Position numbers and translations under genes: made by a program. From a virus: 34,154 nt of DNA. Under the pieces are notes generated by a model. It had not been told where the DNA came from, did not search any database, and worked only from the letters and a program-made list of their open reading frames with translations. Positions 16,068-23,125 of this stretch are shown here, piece by piece; the first letter of the stretch is position 1, and the number at the start of each line of letters is the position of its first letter. The stretch spans positions 1 through 34,154 of IMG/VR virus record IMGVR_UViG_3300025645_000230, one strand, 5' to 3'.

Positions 16068-16817
16068 ATGAATGATGAGAACAAGAAAAGCGGTTATATA
16101 TTACTGCACAGATCCCTTAGGGGGCACTGGATTTGGAATGATGCAAGCAAGTTGCAAGCATGGTTAGATATACTGCTGGAGGTCAATCATGCCGATAGAA
16201 AGGTCAATATAGGTATGCACGTTATTGATGTAAAAAGGGGGCAGTCGGTTAAGAGCATGGTAACATGGGCGAAGCGGTGGAATTGGAACAAATCGAAAGT
16301 TAATAGGTTTTTCAAATTGTTGGTAGATGAGCGAATGATTGTGCTAACACCGAATAAACAAACGACACACTTAACTGTTTGCAACTACGGGGATTATCAA
16401 GACGGGCGAAACGCAAACGAAACGCAAACGAAACACAAGCGAAACACAAGCGAAACACAAACGAAAACAAACAAAGAATTAAAAGAATTAAAAGAATTAA
16501 AACAAACAGAAAGCCATCTTGATTTTCTTGTTAATTATTCACAAAAAAACGAAACCCTTTTCTCAAGCGATAAATTTAAAGACGCTTGGTTGGATTGGTG
16601 CAAACATAGAAAAACAATTAAGAAACCATTAACCGAAAGGGGGGCAGCATTAACCCTTGGCGAATTGCACAAGCACGAAGAAGCAAGAGCAATCATGATG
16701 ATTGAAAAATCCATAGCTAACGGTTGGACGGGAATCTTTCCATTAACAAACAAAGGAATGGTTTCTTTTCAAGACATTAAGAAATTGGAAAGAGAAAAGA
16801 ACATGAAGAAATTATGA
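16068..16817 (+). CDS. Replication initiation protein (lambda O-like in role, winged-helix N-terminus)
   Basis: A 249-residue protein. The N-terminal 110 residues have the phage initiator pattern (GYILLHRSLRGHWIWND, then VKRGQSVKSMVTWAKRWNWNKSK, KVNRFFKLL, HLTVCNYGDYQ), a winged-helix DNA-binding domain. A low-complexity Thr/Asn/Lys linker (about 114-148) is encoded by DNA repeats. The C-terminal part (FKDAWLDWCKHRKTIKKP, then SIANGWTGIFP) resembles the DnaD/O-type helicase-loader segment. It is followed by a small coiled protein and the DnaB helicase, so it likely opens the origin and loads that helicase. Confidence 0.75.
   Translation: MNDENKKSGYILLHRSLRGHWIWNDASKLQAWLDILLEVNHADRKVNIGMHVIDVKRGQSVKSMVTWAKRWNWNKSKVNRFFKLLVDERMIVLTPNKQTTHLTVCNYGDYQDGRNANETQTKHKRNTSETQTKTNKELKELKELKQTESHLDFLVNYSQKNETLFSSDKFKDAWLDWCKHRKTIKKPLTERGAALTLGELHKHEEARAIMMIEKSIANGWTGIFPLTNKGMVSFQDIKKLEREKNMKKL
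16407..16461 (+). repeat. Five 11-bp iterons inside the initiator gene, candidate replication origin
   Basis: Five tandem copies of CGAAAC(G/A)CAA(A/G) start at 16407, 16418, 16429, 16440 and 16451, with a degenerate sixth at 16462. The 11-bp period is not a multiple of 3 but is close to one helical turn, so each copy presents the same face of DNA. That points to selection on DNA more than on protein. Lambda also has its origin iterons inside the O gene. An AT-rich repeat follows at once. Confidence 0.6.
16476..16502 (+). repeat. AT-rich 9-bp triple repeat, candidate DNA-unwinding element
   Basis: Three tandem GAATTAAAA units lie 14 bases after the fifth iteron. They are 8/9 A/T and fit the easily melted element that follows iterons in lambda-type and plasmid origins. 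In protein they encode a Lys-Glu-Leu repeat in the linker of the initiator. Confidence 0.5.
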
Positions 16818-16969
16818 GCGAAACACAAAAACAAATACACGAAAAGATAGAAAAATTATTTCATGAGATCAATGAGATCCATGAATCGAAACCAGAAGAA
16901 GCAAAACAAAAAATATCTATGGCACTTAACATGATCAAGATAGAATTTAAAAAGCTCAAATTAATTTAA
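16814..16969 (+). CDS. Small coiled-coil protein between initiator and helicase
   Basis: A 51-residue frame from ATG 16814 to TAA 16967-16969, overlapping the initiator stop (ATGA) and the helicase ATG (TAATG). It is Lys/Glu-rich and predicted helical (HEKIEKLFHEINEIHE, then QKISMALNMIKIEFKKLKL). The tight overlap on both sides supports translation. It might be a helicase-loading adaptor, but no family is recognised. Confidence 0.6.
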   Translation: MSETQKQIHEKIEKLFHEINEIHESKPEEAKQKISMALNMIKIEFKKLKLI

Positions 16970-18216
16970 TGAACTACACTAACAGCATAAGCGAGATTTA
17001 CGTTGCATCATCAATACTCAACGATCCAGAGCGAGCATTGTCCAAATTGAAAGCCGAAGGTGTCACTTCAGACTATTTCCATAATCACTTACCAAAAATG
17101 ATTTGGAAAATGTCTGAAGCGTTATTCAAAGAGGGTAGGACTCATGAAATTGAAATGCTTGAGTATTCCGATACGATAAAAGGACAAGGAAACGGAGAGG
17201 AGTTGAGTCACAGCATATCTAACATAAGAACCGAGTGGTGCGGTTGGGAATTTTTGAAGCAACACGTTAAAACACTCAAAACAATGCACGCTACTAGGTT
17301 TGCTTATAATAGTTTGAATGATGCAGTAGGACATCTTGAAGAAGGGCAATCAGCCGAAGAGATTTGCCAAGCAGCAAAAGACATTACCGAAGGCATTAAC
17401 AAAATACTTGAATCAGAAAGCGGTTGGAAGACGGCAGAACAAGGAGCGGAAGAATTTGCTGATCTTCTGAGGCAAATACACAATCAAAATTCCACAAGCG
17501 GAGTACCGAGCGGCATACAACAAATTGACGAAGTAACGGGGGGGCTTGGAGCAAATGAATTATGGGTGATAGGAGCGCAGACAAGTGGTGGCAAGACGGT
17601 TTTGATGTTTCAAATGATGGCTAATTTCTTAGCCCTCGGTAAAAACGTTTTGCTATTCTCATTGGAAACGGAAGCAAACCGAGTCCACGCAAGATTAGCA
17701 GCAAACACTCAAAGCATAGAAATGAATAAGATTCTTGGCAATGGCATCTCTCCAATGAATAAAAACGACTTCATAAAATTAAGATCATATATTGAGGACG
17801 TTATAGAATCCGATTGCCTAACAATTTGCGACTCTGATTCAATAAGCATGGAAAGCATCATTGCTAAATCACAACAAATAGCAGACACGGGCAAGACGAT
17901 TGGTTTGATAGTAGTCGATTATATCCAATTAGTGTCTCTAACACATGGCAAGGACAAATCAAGGCAAGAGCAAGTTGCCGAGGTTACAAGAACCTTGAAA
18001 CAATTAGCCAAAAGATATGGTTGTCCTGTATTGACCGCAACTCAATTGAATGATGACGGAAAAGTAAGAGAGAGCAGAGCAATAGCACATGACTCAGATG
18101 TTCTATTGATGATTTGCGATGACTCAGAAGGAGTTTATGTTTTGAAGAATCGAAACGGAGAACGCAATAAAACTTTAGACCTAACATTAAACGGGGCTTT
18201 TCAGCGTTTTGAATAA
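16969..18216 (+). CDS. Replicative DNA helicase (DnaB-like)
   Basis: A 415-residue RecA-fold helicase. The N-terminal domain (about 1-110) has the DnaB style (EIYVASSILNDPERA). A linker precedes GVPSGIQQIDEVTGGL, then Walker A GAQTSGGKT at about 202-210, LLFSLETEANRVHARLA, Walker B LIVVDYIQL near 313-321, and a TATQLND sensor segment. It should form the hexameric helicase that drives the replication fork, loaded by the upstream initiator. It is slightly shorter than bacterial DnaB (about 470). The next gene starts at the base after its stop. Confidence 0.93.
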   Translation: MNYTNSISEIYVASSILNDPERALSKLKAEGVTSDYFHNHLPKMIWKMSEALFKEGRTHEIEMLEYSDTIKGQGNGEELSHSISNIRTEWCGWEFLKQHVKTLKTMHATRFAYNSLNDAVGHLEEGQSAEEICQAAKDITEGINKILESESGWKTAEQGAEEFADLLRQIHNQNSTSGVPSGIQQIDEVTGGLGANELWVIGAQTSGGKTVLMFQMMANFLALGKNVLLFSLETEANRVHARLAANTQSIEMNKILGNGISPMNKNDFIKLRSYIEDVIESDCLTICDSDSISMESIIAKSQQIADTGKTIGLIVVDYIQLVSLTHGKDKSRQEQVAEVTRTLKQLAKRYGCPVLTATQLNDDGKVRESRAIAHDSDVLLMICDDSEGVYVLKNRNGERNKTLDLTLNGAFQRFE

Positions 18217-18543
18217 ATGAATTACAACAAATTTATTCCGAATAAAGCCACAAGCGAAAGCATCATAAAAGAAACCGCTATGCTATGGAATGTTAAGGAG
18301 GAGGACATGATCAAAAAGGGACGTTCTCAACCATTGGCCTTTGCTCGTCAAGTTGCCATGTTTCTAACATATGAGCTAACAGGTTTAAGCACAATTAAAG
18401 TCGGCAAGGTTTTTGGAAACCGAGATAGCAGTACTGTTTATTATGCCACTCAGCAAATTGCCCAAGCCATGCAACAAAGCCCCAAGATAAAGGAAGCGGT
18501 GGAGCAATTGCGTTTAAGAATACAAACAAATCCAGTCAAATAA
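18217..18543 (+). CDS. Stand-alone DnaA domain IV-like DNA-binding protein
   Basis: A 108-residue protein matching only the C-terminal duplex-binding domain of DnaA. KGRSQPLAFARQVAMFLTYE corresponds to the basic-loop and ARQ segment, LTGLSTIKVGKVFGNRD to the recognition helices, and SSTVYYATQQI to the signature DHSTV region. The AAA+ ATPase domain is absent. It is directly coupled to the DnaB helicase gene. It could bind DnaA-box-like sites to help origin opening, or compete with host DnaA (inference). Confidence 0.8.
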   Translation: MNYNKFIPNKATSESIIKETAMLWNVKEEDMIKKGRSQPLAFARQVAMFLTYELTGLSTIKVGKVFGNRDSSTVYYATQQIAQAMQQSPKIKEAVEQLRLRIQTNPVK

Positions 18544-18560
18544 TTTACACTGGAAAAAAA

Positions 18561-18692
18561 GAGCCTCCGCAAACCCATATAAAATAAAGGATAAGCAAAT
18601 CAATATGATTATGTGATTGCATTAATTCAAGTAATGGCTACCTTTTGGTCATCAGCGGGAGCAACCGCAACCAACCAACACATACTACAAAC
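18561..18692 (+). promoter_or_regulatory. Repeated promoter cassette, copy 1
   Basis: First of four related intergenic cassettes. TTG at 18617-18619, N19, then TACCTTTTG at 18639-18647 fits the Bacteroidetes -33/-7 promoter pattern. The quasi-palindrome TTGCATTAATTCAA (18617-18630) overlaps the -33 element and is a likely operator. Downstream come the shared block CATCAGCGGGAGCAACCGC, which can fold a short GCGG/CCGC stem, and an (AACC)n leader to ATG 18693. The 5' part (GAGCCTCCGCAAACCC) resembles the left arm of the terminator in copy 4, but no right arm is present. Confidence 0.65.
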
Positions 18693-18959
18693 ATGAAAAA
18701 CGAAAGAACAGACACTCAAATGGTAATAATAGCCGATTGGAAAATCTTAGCAGAGCATAGCGGAGAACAATACTATCTTGATATTGAATCGCCATGCGGG
18801 AATTACGGCAGTTCATTAATGTATTGCGAATCTTACGGAGACAATCCAGTTGTGCAATGTTACGAAATAGAAGAAACCCCCGCCTCAATGAAACGAGTTC
18901 CCCGTGAAGTAATTGAGCATGCTATCATTTGGGAATCAGAATTAAATTTTAACCTTTAA
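18693..18959 (+). CDS. Hypothetical acidic small protein
   Basis: An 88-residue acidic protein without a recognised domain; it has two Cys and alternating beta-like stretches (YYLDIESPCGNYGSS). I chose ATG 18693 because it sits at the end of the conserved cassette leader (catactacaaac-ATG), in register with the other cassette-driven genes; an upstream in-frame TTG at 18645 lies inside the promoter. It is first in its transcript. Confidence 0.6.
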   Translation: MKNERTDTQMVIIADWKILAEHSGEQYYLDIESPCGNYGSSLMYCESYGDNPVVQCYEIEETPASMKRVPREVIEHAIIWESELNFNL

Positions 18960-18968
18960 ACAATCTCA

Positions 18969-19013
18969 GCCCCCGCAAGGGGGCATTAACCAAAAACCAA
19001 AAACACTACTACC
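18969..19013 (+). repeat. GCAA-tetraloop hairpin plus translation leader, copy 1
   Basis: GCCCCC (18969-18974), loop GCAA, GGGGGC (18979-18984), then a CA-rich leader ending acactactacc-ATG. The whole block recurs almost unchanged at 20208-20253. The loop is a GNRA-type stable tetraloop. There is no U-tract, so an mRNA-stability or processing role is more likely than termination. Confidence 0.6.
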
Positions 19014-19415
19014 ATGAAAAAAGCTACAAGCCTCATTCAATATATTAAAGTCCGAGATCTTAAGATCGGCGACATTGTTAGAATTGGAAACGATGAACAC
19101 ACAATCCAAGAACTGCACCCCTACGGCACTTCTTATCACAGTCAGATTGTAGTTACGAATTTGACACCTCCGCAACATGCTCCGCACTTTGACAATTTGC
19201 ACGAATTTGAGTTAGTCGGCTTTATGTCGCCTCACTTCACAATTCCAGTAAAAGCAAAACGGAAGCGAGTCAGCAAAGTTGTGCAACGAGTCCAAGCGCA
19301 AGGATATGGAATTGAGCGACAGGGCAGAGAATGGCACGTCTGGAAAAAGGATGACCATTCAGTTACTGCGATCTATGACACACTGAAGGAGATCCCCGAA
19401 ACCAACCCCGTCTAA
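19014..19415 (+). CDS. Hypothetical protein with an SH3-like barrel candidate
   Basis: A 133-residue protein. Residues 10-70 (IKVRDLKIGDIVRIGNDEH, then IQELHPYGTSYHSQIVV) look like a small beta barrel. A basic hinge (KAKRKRVSKVVQRVQ) and a second small domain (GIERQGREWHVWKKDDHSV) follow. The basic hinge suggests nucleic-acid contact. No family recognised. It is preceded by the hairpin/leader repeat. Confidence 0.6.
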   Translation: MKKATSLIQYIKVRDLKIGDIVRIGNDEHTIQELHPYGTSYHSQIVVTNLTPPQHAPHFDNLHEFELVGFMSPHFTIPVKAKRKRVSKVVQRVQAQGYGIERQGREWHVWKKDDHSVTAIYDTLKEIPETNPV

Positions 19416-19427
19416 TTATTAAAATGT

Positions 19428-19455
19428 GCTACCCCTATAACGTCATAGGGGTAGC
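19428..19455 (+). terminator. 11-bp perfect hairpin, terminator or processing site
   Basis: GCTACCCCTAT (19428-19438) pairs perfectly with ATAGGGGTAGC (19445-19455) around AACGTC. It lies 13 bases after the stop of the preceding gene. It is followed by caatctaacatt rather than a U-run, so it may be a weak terminator or a 3' end protector. Confidence 0.5.
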
Positions 19456-19473
19456 CAATCTAACATTACAAAC

Positions 19474-19803
19474 ATGAAAACTAGAAACATGAACGAAGAC
19501 AAACAATATGAATTGAGCGCAATAGCAAACAATCTTGCATCAATTTTAAATGCCGAAAAAACGGCAAAAGGAAACACTCTTGAGGGCACTAATGATTTAG
19601 TGAAACGTCATTGCATAAGGCTATTGCTCAAGGCTTGGAGGTCTCAACGTTATACGAAGCAAGGAACAGCAGAAGCAACCCGTGCAGATTTCAACGTTAG
19701 CACAGTGGAGCAAGCCGTTTACTTGTATATCAATATCAAAGGCGTTGCTTTTTACGAATACAAGAAAGTGTATGATGACGCAATGGGGCTTCTGGCATTA
19801 TAA
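19474..19803 (+). CDS. Hypothetical helical protein
   Basis: A 109-residue mostly helical, mixed-charge protein (AIANNLASILNAEKTAKG, then STVEQAVYLYINIKG). No recognised family. The start at 19474 follows acattacaaac, the same start context as its neighbours; Met6 at 19489 is an alternative. It is separated from both neighbours by hairpins. Confidence 0.55.
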   Translation: MKTRNMNEDKQYELSAIANNLASILNAEKTAKGNTLEGTNDLVKRHCIRLLLKAWRSQRYTKQGTAEATRADFNVSTVEQAVYLYINIKGVAFYEYKKVYDDAMGLLAL

Positions 19804-19822
19804 AGCCGAAAGAAAATGAAAA

Positions 19823-19852
19823 TTTCACAAGTTGAGGGGGCAAGTTGTGAAA
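19823..19852 (+). terminator. 12-bp imperfect hairpin ending the preceding gene
   Basis: TTTCACAAGTTG (19823-19834) pairs with CAAGTTGTGAAA (19841-19852) with one G-G mismatch around AGGGGG, 19 bases after the preceding stop. An A-run follows on the + strand, so on this strand it is not a classical U-tract terminator. It insulates the gene from the cassette that begins next. Confidence 0.45.
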
Positions 19853-19857
19853 AAAAA

Positions 19858-19992
19858 GCCTCCCCCAAACCTATATAAAATAAAGGATTAGTAAAATAAG
19901 ATGATTATGTGATTGCATTAATTCAAGTAATGGCTATCTTTTAATCATCAGCGGGAGCAACCGCAACCGCAACCAAACCAAACACTACTACC
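19858..19992 (+). promoter_or_regulatory. Repeated promoter cassette, copy 2
   Basis: TTG at 19913-19915, N19, then TATCTTTTA at 19935-19943; the operator-like 14-mer is at 19913-19926. In this copy GATGATT just upstream (from 19900) is exactly complementary to AATCATC downstream, so the core could also fold as a hairpin. CATCAGCGGGAGCAACCGC and a CAACC-rich leader lead to ATG 19993 in the context acactactacc. Confidence 0.65.
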
Positions 19993-20199
19993 ATGAAACT
20001 TACAGAATACGAAAAGCAGCAAGTCATTATCGGAATTGAACAAGCTAACAGATTTATCAAAAAGGAATCTCCCCGCAATCCAGATCTAAGACCAGCAGAC
20101 GTTCAAGAAACTTTAGATCACACCATACAGCACAAGGCAAACATGATTAAAATGCTCGCTGATGATGTTGCAGCAACTTACCAAGAACTTTACGCCTAA
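19993..20199 (+). CDS. Hypothetical small helical protein
   Basis: A 68-residue, probably all-helical protein (TEYEKQQVIIGIEQANRF, DVQETLDHTIQHKANMIK). No recognised family. It is the first gene after cassette copy 2, and a GC hairpin follows 8 bases after its stop. Confidence 0.6.
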   Translation: MKLTEYEKQQVIIGIEQANRFIKKESPRNPDLRPADVQETLDHTIQHKANMIKMLADDVAATYQELYA

Positions 20200-20207
20200 T
20201 CAACCAA

Positions 20208-20253
20208 GCCCCCGCAAGGGGGGCATTAACCAAAAACCAAAAACACTACTACC
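20208..20253 (+). repeat. GCAA-tetraloop hairpin plus translation leader, copy 2
   Basis: GCCCCC-GCAA-GGGGGGC (20208-20224) then the same 29-base CA-rich leader to the ATG as at 18985-19013. The only visible difference from copy 1 is one extra G in the right arm. The conservation of the leader up to the start codon points to a translation-initiation role. Confidence 0.6.
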
Positions 20254-20661
20254 ATGAGCGATTATGAATTAAAAATTGAGATAGACGTTAGAGACATCAA
20301 ACTGTTTCAAGATGTTCTTGCCGATTGTCCAAATATTGACAGCTTCTTCACGAAGGAATTTTCCGATGTTTGGACTTATATCGGGAGTGACAAAGACGAT
20401 TGCATTTCTTTGATCAGCGAAGTCGAAGAATTGATTGAAAACTCAAACGCTGGGCTTAATTTTCATTACGAGATCGAAAGATGCAAACCCTTAACAGTAG
20501 GAGACGCATGGGACATATTATTAGACGGGGAATTTGCAACGGCAGAAGAATTAATATTAATCACTAAGATTAATGGATATAGCATGGAGACATTAGAATC
20601 CGTCCTTTACGCCAGAACCGCACTCCGTGATTTTGACCAACTTGAAGATGAAAGGAACTAG
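20254..20661 (+). CDS. Hypothetical strongly acidic protein
   Basis: A 135-residue protein rich in Asp/Glu throughout (YELKIEIDVRDIKLFQDVL, ISEVEELIENSNAG, ALRDFDQLEDERN), with an N-terminal beta strand then helices. Its negative charge would suit a DNA mimic or a binder of a basic host protein, but no family is recognised. It begins a run of five tightly spaced small genes ending at 21617. Confidence 0.6.
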   Translation: MSDYELKIEIDVRDIKLFQDVLADCPNIDSFFTKEFSDVWTYIGSDKDDCISLISEVEELIENSNAGLNFHYEIERCKPLTVGDAWDILLDGEFATAEELILITKINGYSMETLESVLYARTALRDFDQLEDERN

Positions 20662-20664
20662 CCA

Positions 20665-20847
20665 ATGGATTTAATAGAAGACGCAATAGCAAGTTACTTA
20701 AACGGAAACATTCAAGACGTGAGAACATGGATGGAGCATAACGGCATAACATTATCGAGCATGCTAAATATTTACATTTTAGACCATGATCCAGACAAGA
20801 CAGACATAATTCTTTTTGTTCAGCGTTTGCAATACCTACCACAATAA
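20665..20847 (+). CDS. Hypothetical acidic small protein
   Basis: A 60-residue acidic, helix-rich protein (LIEDAIASYLNGNIQDVRTW) starting 3 bases after the upstream stop. No recognised family. Coding status rests on packing and composition. Confidence 0.5.
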   Translation: MDLIEDAIASYLNGNIQDVRTWMEHNGITLSSMLNIYILDHDPDKTDIILFVQRLQYLPQ

Positions 20848-20850
20848 AAA

Positions 20851-21126
20851 ATGAACGAAAAAATAACCGATATTTCAAGCGGGGGAATTGATTGGGAAAA
20901 CATCAATCTCAACTCACCATTTGAAAGAAGCCTAAATTTAATCACTCCCTTAACCTTTGAAACGCTTTTGCTGGAGGTTGGTTGTAACATTCCAGAAATA
21001 ACAAAGGGAGCAATCATAATGCAATTCAAAGAAGATGTATCAAGCAGGGTAGAAGAAGCTTGGGAGATTTTCGGAGCAAACTTAGACGCAATATTTGCCG
21101 AGGCAAAAAAACAAAGAAAGGACTAA
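20851..21126 (+). CDS. Hypothetical protein
   Basis: A 91-residue acidic protein that starts 3 bases after the upstream stop. Residues 40-90 are helical (SSRVEEAWEIFGANLDAIF) and the end is basic (KKQRKD). No recognised family. Confidence 0.5.
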   Translation: MNEKITDISSGGIDWENINLNSPFERSLNLITPLTFETLLLEVGCNIPEITKGAIIMQFKEDVSSRVEEAWEIFGANLDAIFAEAKKQRKD

Positions 21127-21130
21127 CAGA

Positions 21131-21292
21131 ATGAGAAACTACTACATAAGAATTGGAGTTAAAGGAAACACTGACAAATCAATTTTTGAGAATGTCATGC
21201 CGTTCAGATCTTTCTTCGCAGCATGCAATTTTGCCCAAAGACTCAGCGAATCAGAAGGCGGGGAAATCGTGGAAATAAAATTGAGAGGATAA
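21131..21292 (+). CDS. Hypothetical small protein
   Basis: A 53-residue beta-alpha-beta-looking protein (NYYIRIGVKG, FFAACNFAQRLSES, EIVEIKLRG), possibly a ferredoxin-like half-domain. ATG 21131 is chosen because it follows the upstream stop by 4 bases; an in-frame TTG at 21095 lies inside the upstream gene. No recognised family. Confidence 0.55.
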   Translation: MRNYYIRIGVKGNTDKSIFENVMPFRSFFAACNFAQRLSESEGGEIVEIKLRG

Positions 21293-21296
21293 CAGA

Positions 21297-21617
21297 ATGA
21301 AAATAACAGGAAAAAAAGAAATAGTAAAAGCGGCTCTAACAAGGTTTCCTACAACCAGAGATAGTGATTTTATGCTTATTGCTTTTATTTGGTGGCAAGA
21401 GTTACCAGAAGAAGCAAAAAAAAATGAAGCGGTAAAAGCGTTTTTTGTTAGATTGTCTAATGGAGATTTCAGCAACCCCGAAAGCATAAGGCGAGCAAGA
21501 CAATTGATACAAGCCCAAGACGAAACACTAAGGGGGGAGTCATACAAATACAAAGTAACCAAGGAGGAGAAACTTGTTAGAGATGAGATCATCAATGACT
21601 CCCGTCAATATCCATAG
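21297..21617 (+). CDS. Hypothetical helical protein
   Basis: A 106-residue basic/acidic mixed helical protein with a Trp pair (IWWQELPEEAKKNEAVKAF). No recognised family. It is the last gene before cassette copy 3. Confidence 0.55.
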   Translation: MKITGKKEIVKAALTRFPTTRDSDFMLIAFIWWQELPEEAKKNEAVKAFFVRLSNGDFSNPESIRRARQLIQAQDETLRGESYKYKVTKEEKLVRDEIINDSRQYP

Positions 21618-21640
21618 TTAAAAAGATTTTGAGCCATGGA

Positions 21641-21658
21641 AAGGCAGCAAATTGCCTT
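21641..21658 (+). terminator. Short hairpin after the small-gene run
   Basis: AAGGCA (21641-21646) pairs with TGCCTT (21653-21658) around GCAAAT, 23 bases after the preceding stop. It is followed by aaataggcgg, not a U-tract, so termination is only suggested. Confidence 0.35.
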
Positions 21659-21693
21659 AAATAGGCGGTTTGATATAATGGGGGCAAAAAAAA

Positions 21694-21832
21694 GAGCCTA
21701 CGCAAAGCCTTATAGAATAAAGGATTAGCAAATCAATATGATTATGTGATTGCATTAATTCAAATGAAGTTTATGTTTCAACCATCAGCGGGAAGCACCG
21801 CAACCAACCAAACCAAACCAAACACTACTACA
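21694..21832 (+). promoter_or_regulatory. Repeated promoter cassette, copy 3
   Basis: TTG at 21750-21752, N19, then TATGTTTC at 21772-21779. The 14-mer at 21750-21763 is identical to the other copies even though the sequence right after it has diverged (ATGAAG instead of GTAATG), which marks the 14-mer as the constrained part. CATCAGCGGGAAGCACCGC and repeated AACC(A) lead to ATG 21833 in the context acactactaca. Confidence 0.65.
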
Positions 21833-22078
21833 ATGACCAGCAAAGAAAAAAGCCAATCCGTTCTTAACCTTTACAAGAAGTTTGAAAGCGAAAATTGCCA
21901 TGCCGAAAATTACCTTTTGCTTGCAAATTATATGCGAGACGATGAAGCAATTACGATTGCCCGTTTAAATATCGAATTCTCAAAACAGCACGGCTACGTC
22001 AATATGGATATGCGTAATTTAGCACATAAGTATTGCAACTGTTTCCACGCTATCCTAATCGCAAACTGCAAAGGATAA
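21833..22078 (+). CDS. Hypothetical small protein
   Basis: An 81-residue protein with three Cys and a helical pattern (QSVLNLYKKFESENCH, DDEAITIARLNIEFSKQHG). ATG 21833 lies at the end of the cassette leader; an upstream in-frame ATG at 21746 lies in the promoter. No recognised family. Confidence 0.55.
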   Translation: MTSKEKSQSVLNLYKKFESENCHAENYLLLANYMRDDEAITIARLNIEFSKQHGYVNMDMRNLAHKYCNCFHAILIANCKG

Positions 22079-22110
22079 TCAACCAACCAACCAACCACTA
22101 CACTACAAAC

Positions 22111-22569
22111 ATGAAAAAGCAAAAATCAGCAGTCGAGTTCCACGTGGAACTTTCGCAATGGTATCTCAAAAACCATAAGCCAAGCACGGGCAAAAACAGG
22201 AGACAGGATTCCTTCTTTACCACTTTGGCATATCAAGAAACCGAGTTCGGCAGATGCGGAGATCTTAACAATGCCGTAGACCCCTTGCATGAGCTTGAAT
22301 GGTCAGAGGCAATATTCGACAAGGCAGCGCATTTAGACGTAGCAATCAAGTTCCTAGCATGGGCGAAGCGTTCAATTGAAGAAACGGGAGACACGCCCTC
22401 AATGCTTCAGCTTGTGAATCAATTGCACAAGGACGTTCTCATGGGCGCTCAAAGCGTTTCAAGGAGTTCTTCAACACCTACAAACATGGTGAAGGCAAAA
22501 GTGCTTGAGGTAAAGGCGAGGTATTTAGACCGCTTCATGTATGAAGTTGAGTTCACGGAAAAAAAATAA
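22111..22569 (+). CDS. Hypothetical protein
   Basis: A 152-residue, mostly helical protein with several Trp (ELSQWYLKNHKP, HELEWSEAIFDK, IKFLAWAKRSIEE). ATG 22111 follows an AACC-repeat leader ending acactacaaac, like the other genes of the region; an earlier in-frame start at 22033 would overlap the upstream gene. No recognised family. Confidence 0.6.
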   Translation: MKKQKSAVEFHVELSQWYLKNHKPSTGKNRRQDSFFTTLAYQETEFGRCGDLNNAVDPLHELEWSEAIFDKAAHLDVAIKFLAWAKRSIEETGDTPSMLQLVNQLHKDVLMGAQSVSRSSSTPTNMVKAKVLEVKARYLDRFMYEVEFTEKK

Positions 22570-22590
22570 TAACAAAAGGAGAATAAGAAA

Positions 22591-22833
22591 ATGGATACAG
22601 AAAAAGAATACCCTCACCCTTACGTTGTTTGTTCTGGTCACCTTCAAGGGGTTTGCATAACGGCAGCAACCATGCTCGATTTTATAGCGGATTATATGGA
22701 AGACGATCTTTATACAGTCCAAGAATTGAAAGCAAAAATAAAGCATCAAGTAAAGATGTTAGAGCAAGCAGACAAGGACGTTAATTTAGTCCTCAAGAAT
22801 CACTACGAAGCAATAACAAAAGATTTAAAATAA
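22591..22833 (+). CDS. Hypothetical small protein
   Basis: An 80-residue protein with an acidic middle and a coiled C-terminus (VQELKAKIKHQVKMLEQADK). It contains Cys in YVVCSGHLQGVC. It follows the upstream gene by 21 bases and overlaps the next start by one base (TAATG). No recognised family. Confidence 0.55.
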   Translation: MDTEKEYPHPYVVCSGHLQGVCITAATMLDFIADYMEDDLYTVQELKAKIKHQVKMLEQADKDVNLVLKNHYEAITKDLK

Positions 22834-23018
22834 TGAACGCAAAAACAGAACACTTAACGGAATCAGATTTGCAATATGCAAAGCAGCACGGCTTGAGCAT
22901 TGAGGATATGGTTTCCTTTAAACAAGACATGCAGCAAGAAGTAGAATTTGAAATCAAAGCACGGCAGCAAGAAGATTACGCCGAGGCGATGCAATGGGCA
23001 AACCCAGAAATAGATTAA
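22833..23018 (+). CDS. Hypothetical small acidic protein
   Basis: A 61-residue acidic helical protein rich in Gln and Glu (DMVSFKQDMQQEVEFEIK). It is joined to both neighbours by TAATG overlaps, so it is likely translated by coupling. No recognised family. Confidence 0.5.
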   Translation: MNAKTEHLTESDLQYAKQHGLSIEDMVSFKQDMQQEVEFEIKARQQEDYAEAMQWANPEID

Positions 23019-23125
23019 TGAAAGAGATTAATAGATTCTTGTTAGAAACCGTGGCAATCATTTTGATTTTTTCGATAATGGGTTTTGCTATGGGAGTTTT
23101 AGCGATAGAAATAATAAAACAATGA
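23018..23125 (+). CDS. Tiny single-pass membrane protein
   Basis: A 35-residue frame from ATG 23018 to TGA 23123-23125, overlapping the genes on both sides (TAATG and ATGA). One hydrophobic helix (about 10-31, VAIILIFSIMGFAMGVLAI) is framed by a charged N-terminus and a Lys near the end. It may modulate a host membrane protein or act in exclusion (inference). Confidence 0.55.
   Translation: MKEINRFLLETVAIILIFSIMGFAMGVLAIEIIKQ

Noticed and set aside
16407-16502. Short tandem repeats that might be read as a CRISPR array
   Set aside because: Units of 11 and 9 bases without spacers, inside a gene; they fit iterons and an AT-rich element.
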